DNA from: Agaricus subrufescens
Lineage: Eukaryota > Basidiomycota > Agaricomycetes > Agaricales > Agaricaceae
DNA: 64,000 bases
Assembly (NCBI GenBank): GCA_029945375.1
Contig: CM057067.1
Span: forward strand, 1,116,001-1,180,000
Direction of reading: 5' to 3'
Below the pieces are notes generated by a model that searched no databases, was not told the origin of the DNA, and was given only the letters and a program-made list of their open reading frames with translations. The translations under genes and the position numbers were made by a program. Below are positions 35,228-46,610 of this stretch, one piece after another. The stretch's first letter is position 1; every line of letters starts with the position of its first letter.

Positions 35228-35699
35228 TTGATCGGATGGAGAAAGAGAGCTTTTTTTTTTGGATAACGTTTTGGTGAAACCTACGAACTCTTGTGATCAA
35301 GGCTTGGGAGGTGATTTTGTGGTCTAATTAATGGAGAGATCAGTTGATCCGTACAGGGCGTATCAATTGCACAGTAGTCTATAGCCCATTTGGATAATGC
35401 ACCCTAACGGAAATAATCACCGAAATCATGATTGATGTGTATGTTCTAGTTCAAGTCCAGGTAGACTCGGAGCTCAGCAATAAAAACGTTTGTTCGGAAT
35501 TATTGAAATTCAATATGGAAATTTTTTCCAGGGGAGTATTCTAAGATTGGAACAATTGTGAGTAATTTGATCAATTTGACGGGACTTGTGATTCGGGGTC
35601 CTTGCAATGTGATACCGTGGCAGTACCGTGGAAGCAGGTTACATACTTGTTCGATTTTTGGGCTAGTTCAAACTTCGTCTGATACCTCTTCCTTTCTCG
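35228..35699. other. Intergenic region
   Basis: About 0.47 kb between desaturase B and DUS3. AT-rich, no ORF or RNA gene recognised; it should hold the DUS3 promoter. Confidence 0.5.
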
Positions 35700-38504
35700 A
35701 TGGCGACACTTGAAACAGCCGCAGCTCCTGTGGCAGCTGGTAACATAAGTTGTCCATCTGGCACTGCTCCTGTCAAGGCCGAGTAAATTCTCGTGGAAAC
35801 GATGCACTAAATGCGATGCTAATGAATACTCTTTTTGGTCACGTATTGTCTAGATATCTGATCTCATACACAACACAACATCTTCCTGATGATGATGTTG
35901 CAGAAGGAGCTTCGAATACCACACGTGGAAATCGGAAACGAGATGGGCAAGATGGATATGAGAGGACCCCTGGGCCTCAGAGAAAACATATGACGAAGGA
36001 GGAAAAAAAAGCTACCAGAGGTGCTAACAAGAATCGACGATTTGCCAAAACCAGAGATGAAGTTGACTTATGTTGGAGGGTTGCTAATGGCTCTGATTGT
36101 GATCATGGAGAGTAAGCCTTCTCTGTCAGCGGATTCTGATACCATTCGTTTGAACACCTGAATATTTCCCTCGGATTTACAGTAACTGCAAATTCTCTCA
36201 TGATGTATCTGCGTATCTTGCTGCAAAAATACATGACATACGAGTCCCTGATACAGTGGAGATATCAGACCACCAGCCATTTATTTCTTGTACCACGGGC
36301 GCGGGAGCATCTCACTTGAGCCATCCGTCGTTGGATCTTGGCACCGTATGTCCTGTATTTGCTGAGATGGGAGAGTGTCGGTGCGTGTGGTCTTTGCTTG
36401 ATTCCATTCCCATAAACTAATTCTAATGACAGTTATGGTTTCAAATGTCGCTTTCTTGGAGGACATGTGAATACAGACGACAAGGGTAATATTGCATTAG
36501 CAGGAGATGAAGACAAGAAGGCAAGAGCTGCGCTTACCGCTAACGAATTGAATTTCGTTACTAGTGACGTACGAAATGCGTTGCGGACTAAGAAGGTCGG
36601 GTCATTCATTCAGTCACGGTTAATTAATTGTTGCTGAGAGAAACAGTAGTATCCGACCCCTGTGTCCGCTGCCTATCTCGAAGAGTTGCAGGGTCCCGAG
36701 GGAAAAAAGAAAGAATTGGTGATCGTACCAAACGACAGTTCCGTCATAGTGACGGAACCTGAACAGGACTTGGGTTCCTTTGCGGCTGCATCAGGGAATC
36801 AGGAATGTCCAGCAGCCGGAGTAGACGAACTCATTCGAAAGCGAATCGGTGGCACAGCCCAACACGCCGATACCGACGACGTTCCTATCAGATTTCTTGA
36901 AAAGAAAAGATTACACTGGGCTGGTAAAACGTGTGAGTGTTCTAATTGCCGATGTCACTGGGCTACATGTAACTTATTGTCTTCAGATCTTGCTCCATTG
37001 ACAACTGTTGGGAATCTCGTAAGCACATTTGATGATTCGTTTGATTCGAGTCGATTTAACTCACATGAGATGGAACAGCCCTTCCGTCGAATATGCGTTT
37101 CTCTCGGCGCTGACATTACGTGCGGAGAAAGTTGGTTCCTGTTTGTCTGCAAATATCATTCATCTAACATTGGGCCACCTAAGTGGGATTGGCTACCTCA
37201 TTTTTGGCAGGATCAAAAGAAGAGTGGTCATTGGTTCGACGACACCCTTCGGAAAAGATTTTTGGTGTCCAGATTGCTGGAAACAAACCCGCAAATTTAG
37301 TACCAACTGCGGAGGCCATAGCCAAGGAGTTGGCAGGAGGCTTTGATTTTGTAGACGTCAATTGCGGCTGTCCGATCGACCTCGTGTTCAAACAAGGAAG
37401 TGGATCTGCACGTAAGTCAGTCTTCTGTGTGATATTCTTCTGATTGATTCGCATGCCACGATACGGTAGTAATCGACGCTCCTGGTAAATTGGGCAAAAT
37501 ACTGATTGGAATGAACAAAGCGCTGGGAGAGCTACCCGTAACAGTCAAGTTGAGAACAGGTGTTAGGGAGGCGAAGAACACCGCCCATAAATTGATGCCC
37601 AGGCTTGCTGTCGATTGGAATGCGGCTTGTCTGACTGTAAGTAATAATAGTGCCTGTTAATCTCATGGGCAACTTGATGGTCAATTGTTTGTAGCTGCAT
37701 GGAAGGACCCGACAACAGCGGTATACTCGTTTAGCAGACTGGAATTATATTCAAAAGTGTATTGAGGCTGTCCGGGCGCGCGAAGAAGAGGAGGACCGTA
37801 AGTTGAAATTTACCGACGCAAGTTTATTTTAATTCATGGTCTTTGTAGTTCCTCCCGTGCCGATTTTTGGAAATGGCGATTGCTTTTCAGCTCATGATTA
37901 TTATACAGACTTAGAACAAAGTAAAGCTGACGGTGTCATGGTTGGCAGAGGCGCCCTTATCAAGCCATGGATCTTTACCGAGATAAAAGAACGAAGAGAG
38001 TGGGATATCAGCGCAAGGGAGAGGCTAGACCTCATTCGAGACGTGAGTCTATCAGTTTAGAGATAGTGTTGACACTCACAGACAGCTAGTATGTTAATTA
38101 TGGACTCAAGTAAGTATACCTCTCGAGCACACGCGCTGTTTCTCATTTGACCCATTACAGTCACTTCGGCTCTGATACTGCCGGTGTTAACACAACGAGA
38201 CGGTATCTTTGCGAAGCATTGTCCTTCCAGTATCGATACGTCCCTATCGGGCTTTTGGAGCAGTTACCAGGGCGAATTAATGACAGAGCACCGGCTTTCC
38301 ATGGCCGTACAGACCTTGGTGAGTTCTTGGATAACCAGAATCAGCACAAGGTATAGGCTCATTGTGTGCGTCAAAGAAACGCTCCTATCGAGTGGGGATA
38401 GCAGAGACTGGATCAAGATCTCTGAAATGTTTTTGGGGCCTGCTCCCGAGTCTTGGGTATTCATACCAAAGCATAAAAGTAACGCATATGAGACGCAAGG
38501 TTAG
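35700..38504 (+). CDS. DUS3: tRNA-dihydrouridine(47) synthase
   Basis: About 13 exons, the first at 35700-35782, 35854-36111, with the stop at 38502-38504. The N-terminus ends PVKAEYL, followed by two CCCH zinc fingers: [20 protein letters not shown] and [22 protein letters not shown] (C-X8-C-X5-C-X5-H). Then the TIM-barrel: [58 protein letters not shown] with the catalytic cysteine of the CxxP-like [26 protein letters not shown] and [13 protein letters not shown] (FMN phosphate binding). Ends in [16 protein letters not shown], usual for the family. It reduces U47 in the tRNA variable loop with FMN and NADPH; Dus3 also modifies mRNA in fission yeast. It looks complete. Confidence 0.92.
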
Positions 38505-38698
38505 AGTCATTGTTGTAAGGCATTAGTGGAGCTGTTGTTGTAAAGTAGTGGTAGTTGTATCAATTCAGAATCCAGGATGTTGGCGACGAAACCTGCGTGA
38601 CTACGTTACCGAGGACTGTGTCACGGTAGTAATCAAGGGCTCTCGACTACTATCCTTCTGTCCTCTTCACTTTGCGACGTGCTGGAGTCGAAGCTACA

Positions 38699-41219
38699 AT
38701 GCAATCACCACCCAACATACCCCCGGAGACCGGGGAGGAAAGCGTACAGGTTAATCTACTGCTCGAGATGCTAGGCGACTCGGTCAATAGGACTGAGGCT
38801 TTGCGTGTCTATCGCAAACACAAGGGGAACATGGAGAGAGCCGTCGATGCCATGCTAGCTGGCGATAGGGGAGAAGACTACAACTGGGATAATACTCCTG
38901 CCTCAGCACCGCCAGGATATTCACAAGCCATACAACAACAGATCGGGCCACAACCACTCAAACCGTCAAACACAGTTATTGATCTGACAGGCTCGGACGA
39001 TGAACTCCAACGAGCCATGGCCTTGTCTCTGGAGACGGAGACCCAGTTTGGACCGAGCAATCGTACCCCGGATGTCAATTGGGCAATGGTCCCCACCAGT
39101 GTAGGTATCTGGCATGACACACTTTCCGGGGGGACGCTGAGACGAAGGGAAATAGCAACTCGGGGATAATACCGGCATTTCGAACGAAGAGAAGTCGTAC
39201 AATGACGCAATACAAGCAAGTTTGGAAGACTTGGTATCAACGAATGAATCGGACTTCCTCCCAATAGATGCAGCTGTTCGCGAAGGTGGAAGGTGTGTTG
39301 AGTTTACGTTGGAGTCGAGTTTTAGCTTGCTAACCACGTTCGTTCGGTCCACCAGACCTGTGGCATTTAGATCTAATGACCCTACCCTAGCGTACGCGGC
39401 GCTGGTAGGCAGACGACTTGAATCCTGTTCACCACTGCTCAACCCTTCACTAGTTCATTCAAGCGCTTTTCTTTGTTCCACAAGTTCGGGAACGTGTCGC
39501 GAATATAGAGCTACCCACTCTTTCCGATAGCTTTCCAGATCCTAGAGGCATGTTAGAGTGGCTCTCGCTGTCATTTATCCTGACATTCGCGTCGCAGACA
39601 AAGCTATGTGGAACTTGATGGAAGTCTTCGTCAACCTGGATCTAGCTCAACTTGCAACCATCATGGACTCAGAGGTCCTACCCTCCCTTATGGCCCAACC
39701 TCTACCCGATTATAGCCCCGTGGGCGAAGCGACAGCTGGTATGCATCTTCAGTCGCAAACCTAATAGTATGCTGATTTGGCATCCTTTTTACGCCAGACT
39801 TTCTCAAAAGCGTTGCGGATATTATCGAAGACTATCTGAAATTTCAGTCGGATGACGAGCCGTATGACGCTCCTTTCTATGAGGCGATGGTTCTAATTGT
39901 CGCTATAGGCCTCGTTTATTTAACTTCACACATGGTCATATTGAACTACACCGTCGTATTCCTCGGCACTCCAACAGAGCCCCTAGCGATAGCCATATAG
40001 TCTTGATAGAATTCGGCAACGAGACGACACCATACACGGATCTTATATCCTGCCTGTCCGGTACCCTTTCGAATTGGACAGACAGCGGATCCTCGCACGA
40101 TGTTATCATAGAACCCTCTGATGTTTTTTGTTTCCATGTTAGGCGGGCGGTCAATCAGGAAGGAAAATTCTCTCCGGAGCCATTCTCTTTCCCCAAGTCT
40201 ATCTACTTGGATCAGTTCTTATTGAAAAACCTTGAACTAGCAAACAAGACGCGACTAGAGGAGCGGAAACTTTTGGACAATATATCAGAGTTGACAAGGA
40301 TGAAGGAAGGTTTGACGCAACACAATGTGAGTAACTCTATTGATAATGCTGGTCAGGTCTGACCAGTCGAGCAGAATCGAGATATTATCAAGGACCTTGA
40401 AGACACTTTGTATTACTATGAGAATGTTGCACAAGCAGAAGACAACCTAGAACGTACAGAGTTTTTGAAAAAGACGAAAACAAAACTCCGGGACGTAATC
40501 ACCAATATATCACGCAAAATTGAAGGCAAGTCGTTTTAGTATCGAATGCTATGCGAGACAGTTCGTTTAATTCGGTACCATAGCAATCGACTACAAAATC
40601 GAGAAGCTACAAGCGGAAGTAATGAATGTCTACAATATACCGGAACTCCAGCAACATAGGGTGAGCTTCTGTTATACTTTCTGACTTAACGCTTTTTGTT
40701 CTCATATATCACTTTAGTACGATCTACGTGCCGTACTTGTACATACGGGACTTCCTGGCCGAAAACACAAATATTCATATGTCCAAGACAATCAAGGAAC
40801 ATGGTGGAAGACGGTAGACTACACTGTCACAGAGGTCAGCCGAACGTTTTCGGTTCTCGTAACCAGGCTGCTGAAAGAAATCTCAGGTTCCAGAAGAAAC
40901 GATATTTTCCGATACAGCGGGACTGCACCTTGGTGCAGGCCCATACATGCTTATCTATAGCCGACATGTTGGAACGGAAGACCTAACAATGCCTCAATGG
41001 CCCCAAAAATTGACGGTGAGTTGATCAGGTAATATTGTTGACTCTTATTGATGTCGTCTCGCTATCGTGAAGGACATTGTGGAGAAGCACAATAAGACAT
41101 TCCTAGATCAACTACCCCCAGAGGTTGCAGCCAAGGTGCAATTATCGACTGTAGAGTCACCACCTCCCTCTTCGTCATCAGCAGCTCCGTCACCGCCTCG
41201 AAGGGTTAAATCGGATTAA
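38699..41219 (+). CDS. UBA/UIM/USP-fold protein lacking the catalytic cysteine
   Basis: N-terminal UBA-like helices (LLLEMLGDSVNRTEALRVY), two ubiquitin-interacting motifs (DDELQRAMALSLETE and EKSYNDAIQASLEDL), then a USP-like fold: RPVAFRSNDPTLAYAALFIQ, ALFFVPQVRERV, PRLFNFTHGHIEL. After it come a coiled-coil-like insert (LEDTLYYYENVAQAEDNLE) and the C-terminal USP half (AVLVHTGLPGRKHKYSYVQD and GAGPYMLIYSRH). In active USPs the first box is GNTCYxNSxxQALF; aligned on QALF, this protein has TLAY-AALFIQALF, so Asn and the nucleophilic Cys are both replaced. Domain order resembles USP25/28. Two introns require GC donors: 39548-39597 (AG|GCATGT) and 40526-40583 (AAG|GCAAGT). A 47-bp intron near 39860-39910 is needed to reach the FTHG frame. 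Likely a ubiquitin-binding pseudo-protease rather than an active enzyme. Confidence 0.75.
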
Positions 41220-41854
41220 AGTAGAATCAGATATTCAATGTATATTTTCACCCACCCTTGTACCTAACACGATGTGCTGCGTAAGAAACCCCACCATTGA
41301 ATACTGAGGGCCCAGGCTATACAACTCTTCATCAGGAGCTGCCTAGGAGCTCCCGATATAAATTGGTCAAAGGACTCCGGTGGTCCGATGGGTCTACAAT
41401 ATTCTATGGGCCGGGTGGGTCAGTGCACGTACCTGTTTTGGGGCCCCGCATCAATATGCAAAGTGCCCCAATCAAAAATCGAGGCGATAGGTCAGATCTT
41501 TCCGCGGGGTAGTCTAATAATGATCATCAACATCTCAGCACTTCAATTGCGCGACGTTTAGCATCTGTGGTCCAGGACGGTGTCCTGCTCTCTGATGACC
41601 TGCCATTATTATTGGAAACATTCACCTAGTATTTGATCCTCTTCAACTGGCAAAACGTAAATCACACCGCTAGTTCATTACGTTTGTTTATACAGTTTTA
41701 TTCATCGTAAAAAAAAATACAAAGAAAAATACAACGGGTGTATCTAGGAATTTATTCGGATGGTGACTCTGGTCTACGAGTACAAGCGCGCGATGACTAT
41801 ATCATTACATATCTGGGCGTAATTTTTACCGTTTCAATTGGAGTAAATACGCTA
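41220..41854. other. Intergenic region between convergent genes
   Basis: About 0.63 kb separating the 3' ends of the USP-like gene (+) and the small hypothetical gene (-). Contains only short ORFs and an A-rich tract near 41709; nothing recognised. Confidence 0.5.
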
Positions 41855-42539
41855 TCACGGAAAGGGTGAAGCGTAAGAAAGGGCGGTACCTCCGATAGCG
41901 CCAGCTAACCCCAGAAGTAGGATGCGTTTCCTGTCCTGTGATAGATAAATGTTAGAAATTTATACAAAGGCAGAGTGTTCAGTTACTGACCTTATGTGGT
42001 TTTGAAGTTTTGTGAGAGAATGGCCTGAGGCGCGCTGGTCCATCGAATACCTCCACAAGGGTTGAAGAGGCATCGTGTGGCAGGGAAGGTGTGTGATGTA
42101 GATTGGTCTGCCTGGTGGAAGCATGTTTAGGGCTAGCTGCCTCGTCCACACGTTGCTTGATCGATAGTAAGGGTAAATTTCTCGGGCAAGCGGGCCCATC
42201 AAAGATGATGGGAGGAGGAAGTGTTGAGGGTGGAGGGCGCGGTAGAGAAGTGTCGATATCTTTTGGGATGTCTTTATCCGCCGACCTACGTGGGCGGATT
42301 TTTGTCGAGTGGATGAATTGGGTGCTTTGACCCAACCGTGAGGGAACGTCAAAGATATCAAAAATGGGGGGGATGATGAACTCTTGGGGCTCTGCCGTTG
42401 CTCGAGCGACAGCAGACTGGTGTACGAGGGCTCGACTCGGCTTTTGTGAGTAGACGAGTCCTACTCGTGGTGACATGAAGTGTAGTAGAGAGGGCGAGGG
42501 GAAATAGTGGACACGAGAAAGAACCAGAGAGTTAACCAT
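41855..42539 (-). CDS. Hypothetical protein with C-terminal membrane segment
   Basis: Two exons, 42539-41991 and 41935-41855; 209 residues. I do not recognise the family. The N-terminus (MVNSLVLSRVHYFPSPSLLHFMSPRVG) is rich in Arg, Ser and hydrophobic residues with no acids, as in mitochondrial presequences. The middle repeats a short motif three times: PIFDIFDVPSRLG, PIIFDGPACPR and VEVFDGPARLR, each following a Pro/hydrophobic lead. The second exon encodes DRKRILLLGLAGAIGGTALS, a single membrane segment with positive residues before it, then a 6-residue tail. The intron is 55 bp with good splice sites, which supports a real gene. A tail-anchored or inner-membrane mitochondrial protein is a fair guess. 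Confidence 0.6.
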
Positions 42540-43969
42540 GATGAAGATCTCTAGAGAGGTAGCACCGGTTTAGGGGAAGTTTATGGTCTCTTATAAGAGA
42601 CACGAGAAAACCTCGGGGGACCTGATTGAGTCACCCAGAAAGAATAAGGCCTTTCCCAAGTTAGGGATGTATATTCGCTAACGTCGACAGACGAACTGCT
42701 GACAAGCGAGAAGATGACTTTTTGGGCATGAAATGGACAAGAGGGTGTAGATGGATTGAATGCAACAGAAAGCGCCAACTCTCTGACAGGCTTGGCATTT
42801 TCTCTCTAGGCAGCTATTGGCTATAGGTGGAGAACCACGATGCACCAAAATTCCAGAGAGCGGCGATGAAGCGGCGATAGACAGGTCTTGCCTAGACACC
42901 ACGAAGTTTGTCAAATTAGTGTTGACCCGGCGTGTTGACTACTCGGATGACAAATTTTCATTCGGTACTTCGGATGGCGCCTCGAAAAGACCCCATGGGG
43001 TTGTATCAGAGTATTTACAGTGACCAGGTAGCTTGGCAGCAACCCTTCATAATAGAGGAGGGACAGTTCTCGACGTTTGAAACTTTTTCCGCGAGACCAG
43101 GCCATTGTTAATTCCGCGAGAAAGAGAAGCCAATCATTCATCTATCTTGCCAAGCGATCTACGAGAGAAGAAGAACCAGAGGAAGCTTCTTTTTATTTGT
43201 TGGTAGTGAACAGTCTCCTAACGCAAGGGACCAAGGACCAAGGTGGTTTAGGGATCGGCCGACAAGCTGCAGGTGACTCGGACAATCATTTGGAGTGAGA
43301 ATTCCAGAGGTCTGCGAGAAAGTCCAGGCACAGTTACCCGCTTTCGAGGCTTTTGGCTCTTCCTATCTACAAGTCTGTTATTGCAGAGACGTCGATGTCG
43401 GTCCCAGGTGAGTGTCTAGGGGCAAAACTTGAAGCTTTAGGTTTCAGGGCAACCGTTCCGGATTGTTTGTCCCTGTTGATTTTCCTATTTTCAGCTCCCG
43501 TTTCGTTGCACTTCTCCCAGTGGTACAATAATCTTGGGCTACGAGCACAAAACCTATGAAAGCCAGGGTGTACTTTGTCAGAGGTAAAGACTTTTACTGG
43601 AGCACCACTTTTTCTGACAAACGCCTTCTTTCCAGGCCTATGCGTTGCCTCTACCGTTGCTACCTTCTTGGTCGCCCATTAAATGATACAGACAATTGTG
43701 CCGAAAGGCATAGCATCATCGAACCCCCTCCGTACTCCGGCAGCCATTCTCCTTGAGCTCCGGAGCAACGAGAAAGCTTTTATGATCTTCTGGTTTCATG
43801 TGGATGGATGAAATTTCCATTCTCAGGCCATGCATGACACTCGCGGACTACACGTGTTGGTGACAATCCGCATAATATCCAGAGTCAGGGTCAAAACCCA
43901 AGCTTCGCACCCCCCGTTGTTTCAGCTGCGCCCGGCGTACATGAGGTGTCTCATCTGGGCCTCAAAAGC
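42540..43969. other. Divergent intergenic region
   Basis: About 1.4 kb between the hypothetical gene (-) and the DUF7587 gene (+). ORFs of 66-78 codons lack codon or family support. It should hold both promoters; I see no RNA gene. Confidence 0.5.
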
Positions 43970-46160
43970 ATGAAGAAACAATTGCGACCCTCCGTGAAAC
44001 CCTCAATGACTTCCCACCTACCTTCACCGACTCACGAGAGCAGGTCTCTACCTCAATACGGTTTTGGCCCCGATAACAAATTCCAATCATTACTTCCCGA
44101 TAATCCTTTTTTATTCCGTATATATACCCCTAAAGAACGCTCACCGTTCTTCGATGACACCGATCCGTACTTCCTCGCTCCCAAATTCAATGCGCAATTC
44201 GTTCGGTCGCCGGTAGAGGTCAGGGACTACCAGCGCCTCGTTGATGAGAGGAGATCTAGCTACTCTGATGTCGCAAAGCATATGGATTGGACCACCCGAA
44301 CAGCTTCCCCCTTTATCTCTACATCCTTCAGTTTTGCCTGGTGCATCTGGGATGCGTCGCGCCGATTCCATCAAGGTGTCAAGACTGATGTGCAGGTGGC
44401 CGTGATCGATGCACGAGCCCTCGCGGATCGTGCTATGACTGCAGTAGAGCTGCTGGAAGCAAGTTCTCCGAGCGAGTGAGTCTTCTATGCTTCTACTCAT
44501 GACATGACGTTAATCGGCTTACTTTAGGAGGGCCAAAGAGCACTCGAAATGGCATCGGTTTTCTCAAGAATCTCAGTCAGTCCTCGTCTACGGTTCGATA
44601 CCAGGGACAGCCGTACTCTCCTCCATCCCGCTCCTCGCCATTTTGCGGTACCTGCCCTCATATTTCTTGCAGCCTGACTACCGATTGCTTGAGACCGACA
44701 ATCCACTATTCAAGCTCGGATGGGACTACAAAGAGAAGAAATCAAGCTTTCGGCGATTTTGCCGCAACATGTCAGGGCAATACTTTGCCTTGAATACGGA
44801 GGAACGTTTGGCGGACGCCACCGCTGGTTCACTTGCCTTAGCATTGGCTTTTTTGCGGCCCTGGTTTCATTCGATGATTGATCATGAAGATGAGCAAGGG
44901 GTCCGCACTCTAGTGACTCTTGCTGTTATCATCGCGCGGTGGCCCTCGCAATCATGGATGCAAGAGCGCCCTGAAATTTACGACTTGATCAATGCCATGG
45001 CTTCAACATTGTCCCGAGAGTTGCGCGAAAAGCATGAGGTCCAAGTGAAAGATGAAGTTTCACGATTGAAAGGGGTTGTCGATGAGCTACACGAAGTAGT
45101 GAGAGAGTATGAAGTCAAGTTTAGCTCGCTGGGTAAACGGCCTAAAGCGACCCAGGGCAAAAGACCAACGCCTAGGTTGTTCATCAACTCTCCGGTGTTT
45201 TCCCCACCGACGAACATTGTATCGTTACCTGTGCCTCCTGCCCCCCAGACACCAGGCTCGAAGGTTCAGACTCCCCTTACCCCTCCTGACACTCCCCGAT
45301 CCTCGACGTCCTCCGTCTCTCGATATCCATCTGTCGCCGGTGGCAGTCGGCTTACAATGGGCCCGGATACCGAAGTGGATAGCCCCCCGAAACGGGGCTT
45401 GGAGGCGCCATTAATTTCGGTCCCCGAGACACCTTCTCCTCTCAGCGCTGCAGCTGTCATCTCGATAAATGCTATAGCCAATCAGTCACTTGCACCGAAA
45501 CACAGCCTCGATGGTCTATCTTCTTCGCCTTCAAACATTTCCAAAGCCCAATTCAGGACTACACCTATCGCACTAACTCCGCCTCGCCTGCACCCTCAGA
45601 CCTCTTATGCTCTTTCATCTGCTCTCTCGGAGATTAGACCTGAGGAAATTCCTCTCCCACCTACACCTTCTCAACATAGTCCCATTCGGCCGGTACATCA
45701 TTATCACCGCGCTTCGTCGTCTTTTGGTTCATGGACGATGGTAGGGTCTGATGATGAGGAACGTGATGATGACACCCAAGTCGATGATGATCTTTCTTAC
45801 CAAAAAGATCTACAAGACTCCGTTACGACATTACGAGACCTCGAAGAAGAACCAGAACCAGAAGAACAAGAACATGTATCACCTCCCGAATCACCTACCC
45901 TCGTCATGGCAGCGCCACTACCCAAAGCCCAAGAAACAGTACCAGAATACATTCCTCCCCGCCCCCGGTCGGGGTTATATGCCGAACCGCTAGAGTTGGA
46001 TTACACTCTAGTCGAGTTAGATGAAGAGGAACGAGTTTATCGTCGACATCCTGGCAAGTTTGAGACTGCCGGTTGTATTATTGCTGGATTTTTGGTTGGG
46101 GCAGTTGCTACTATGGCTTTATTAACGCCTCATCGTCGGATGATTGTTCACTTGACGTGA
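43970..46160 (+). CDS. DUF7587-domain protein with C-terminal membrane anchor
   Basis: Exons 43970-44475 and 44528-46160; about 712 residues. Start is uncertain (ATG at 43970 or 44006). The N-terminal domain (FLFRIYTPKERSPFFDD, DVAKHMDWTTRTASPFIST, SFSFAWCIWDA) has the layout of fungal DUF7587, whose R ... H ... SPFIS pattern resembles ADP-ribosyltransferase-like folds; I treat that likeness as inference. The centre is a helical all-alpha block and a coiled coil (REKHEVQVKDEVSRLKGVVD). A long Ser/Pro/Thr-rich disordered part follows with acidic clusters, then one membrane segment near the C-terminus (GCIIAGFLVGAVATMALL) and a 10-residue basic tail. It looks tail-anchored with the large domain in the cytosol. 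Function unknown. Confidence 0.7.
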
Positions 46161-46610
46161 GGAAATGTCTTGCGTCACCTCCTTGTCTTTTTTGTTGTTG
46201 TATAGTGTATCATTTACCCTGGAATTTGGATGTATGCATGTATGTACTGTATGTACAACTGACATTTGTACTTTTAAGCCGTCATAGATGGTTGTATATG
46301 TGAGTCTGGAACCACAACTGGATGTTTAGATTGCGTAAATAGAACAATATAGATGCTATGCTCCAGCTTGAACGTCCGGGGTAGTGGTGAAAGGCTAGCG
46401 AAAGAAGAAAAGAAGTTGCTCAGTATGAGGTCAAGATCGGTCGTTCAAGTGCTCTGTGGCAGAATAGCCAAACGCCCCGCGCAAGAACTGAAAAGAATCT
46501 ACTCGAACGGTTTTCTGTGACCATGTCACTGCAAACACGCGCAGAAATCAGACTCCCAACGCATAGCACAAAGACACAAAAAACGCACAAATAAAATTTT
46601 ACTGCCCAAA
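46161..46610. other. Intergenic region between convergent genes
   Basis: 0.45 kb between the 3' ends of the DUF7587 gene and the tRNA dehydratase gene. Holds 3' UTRs and terminators; no gene seen. Confidence 0.5.
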
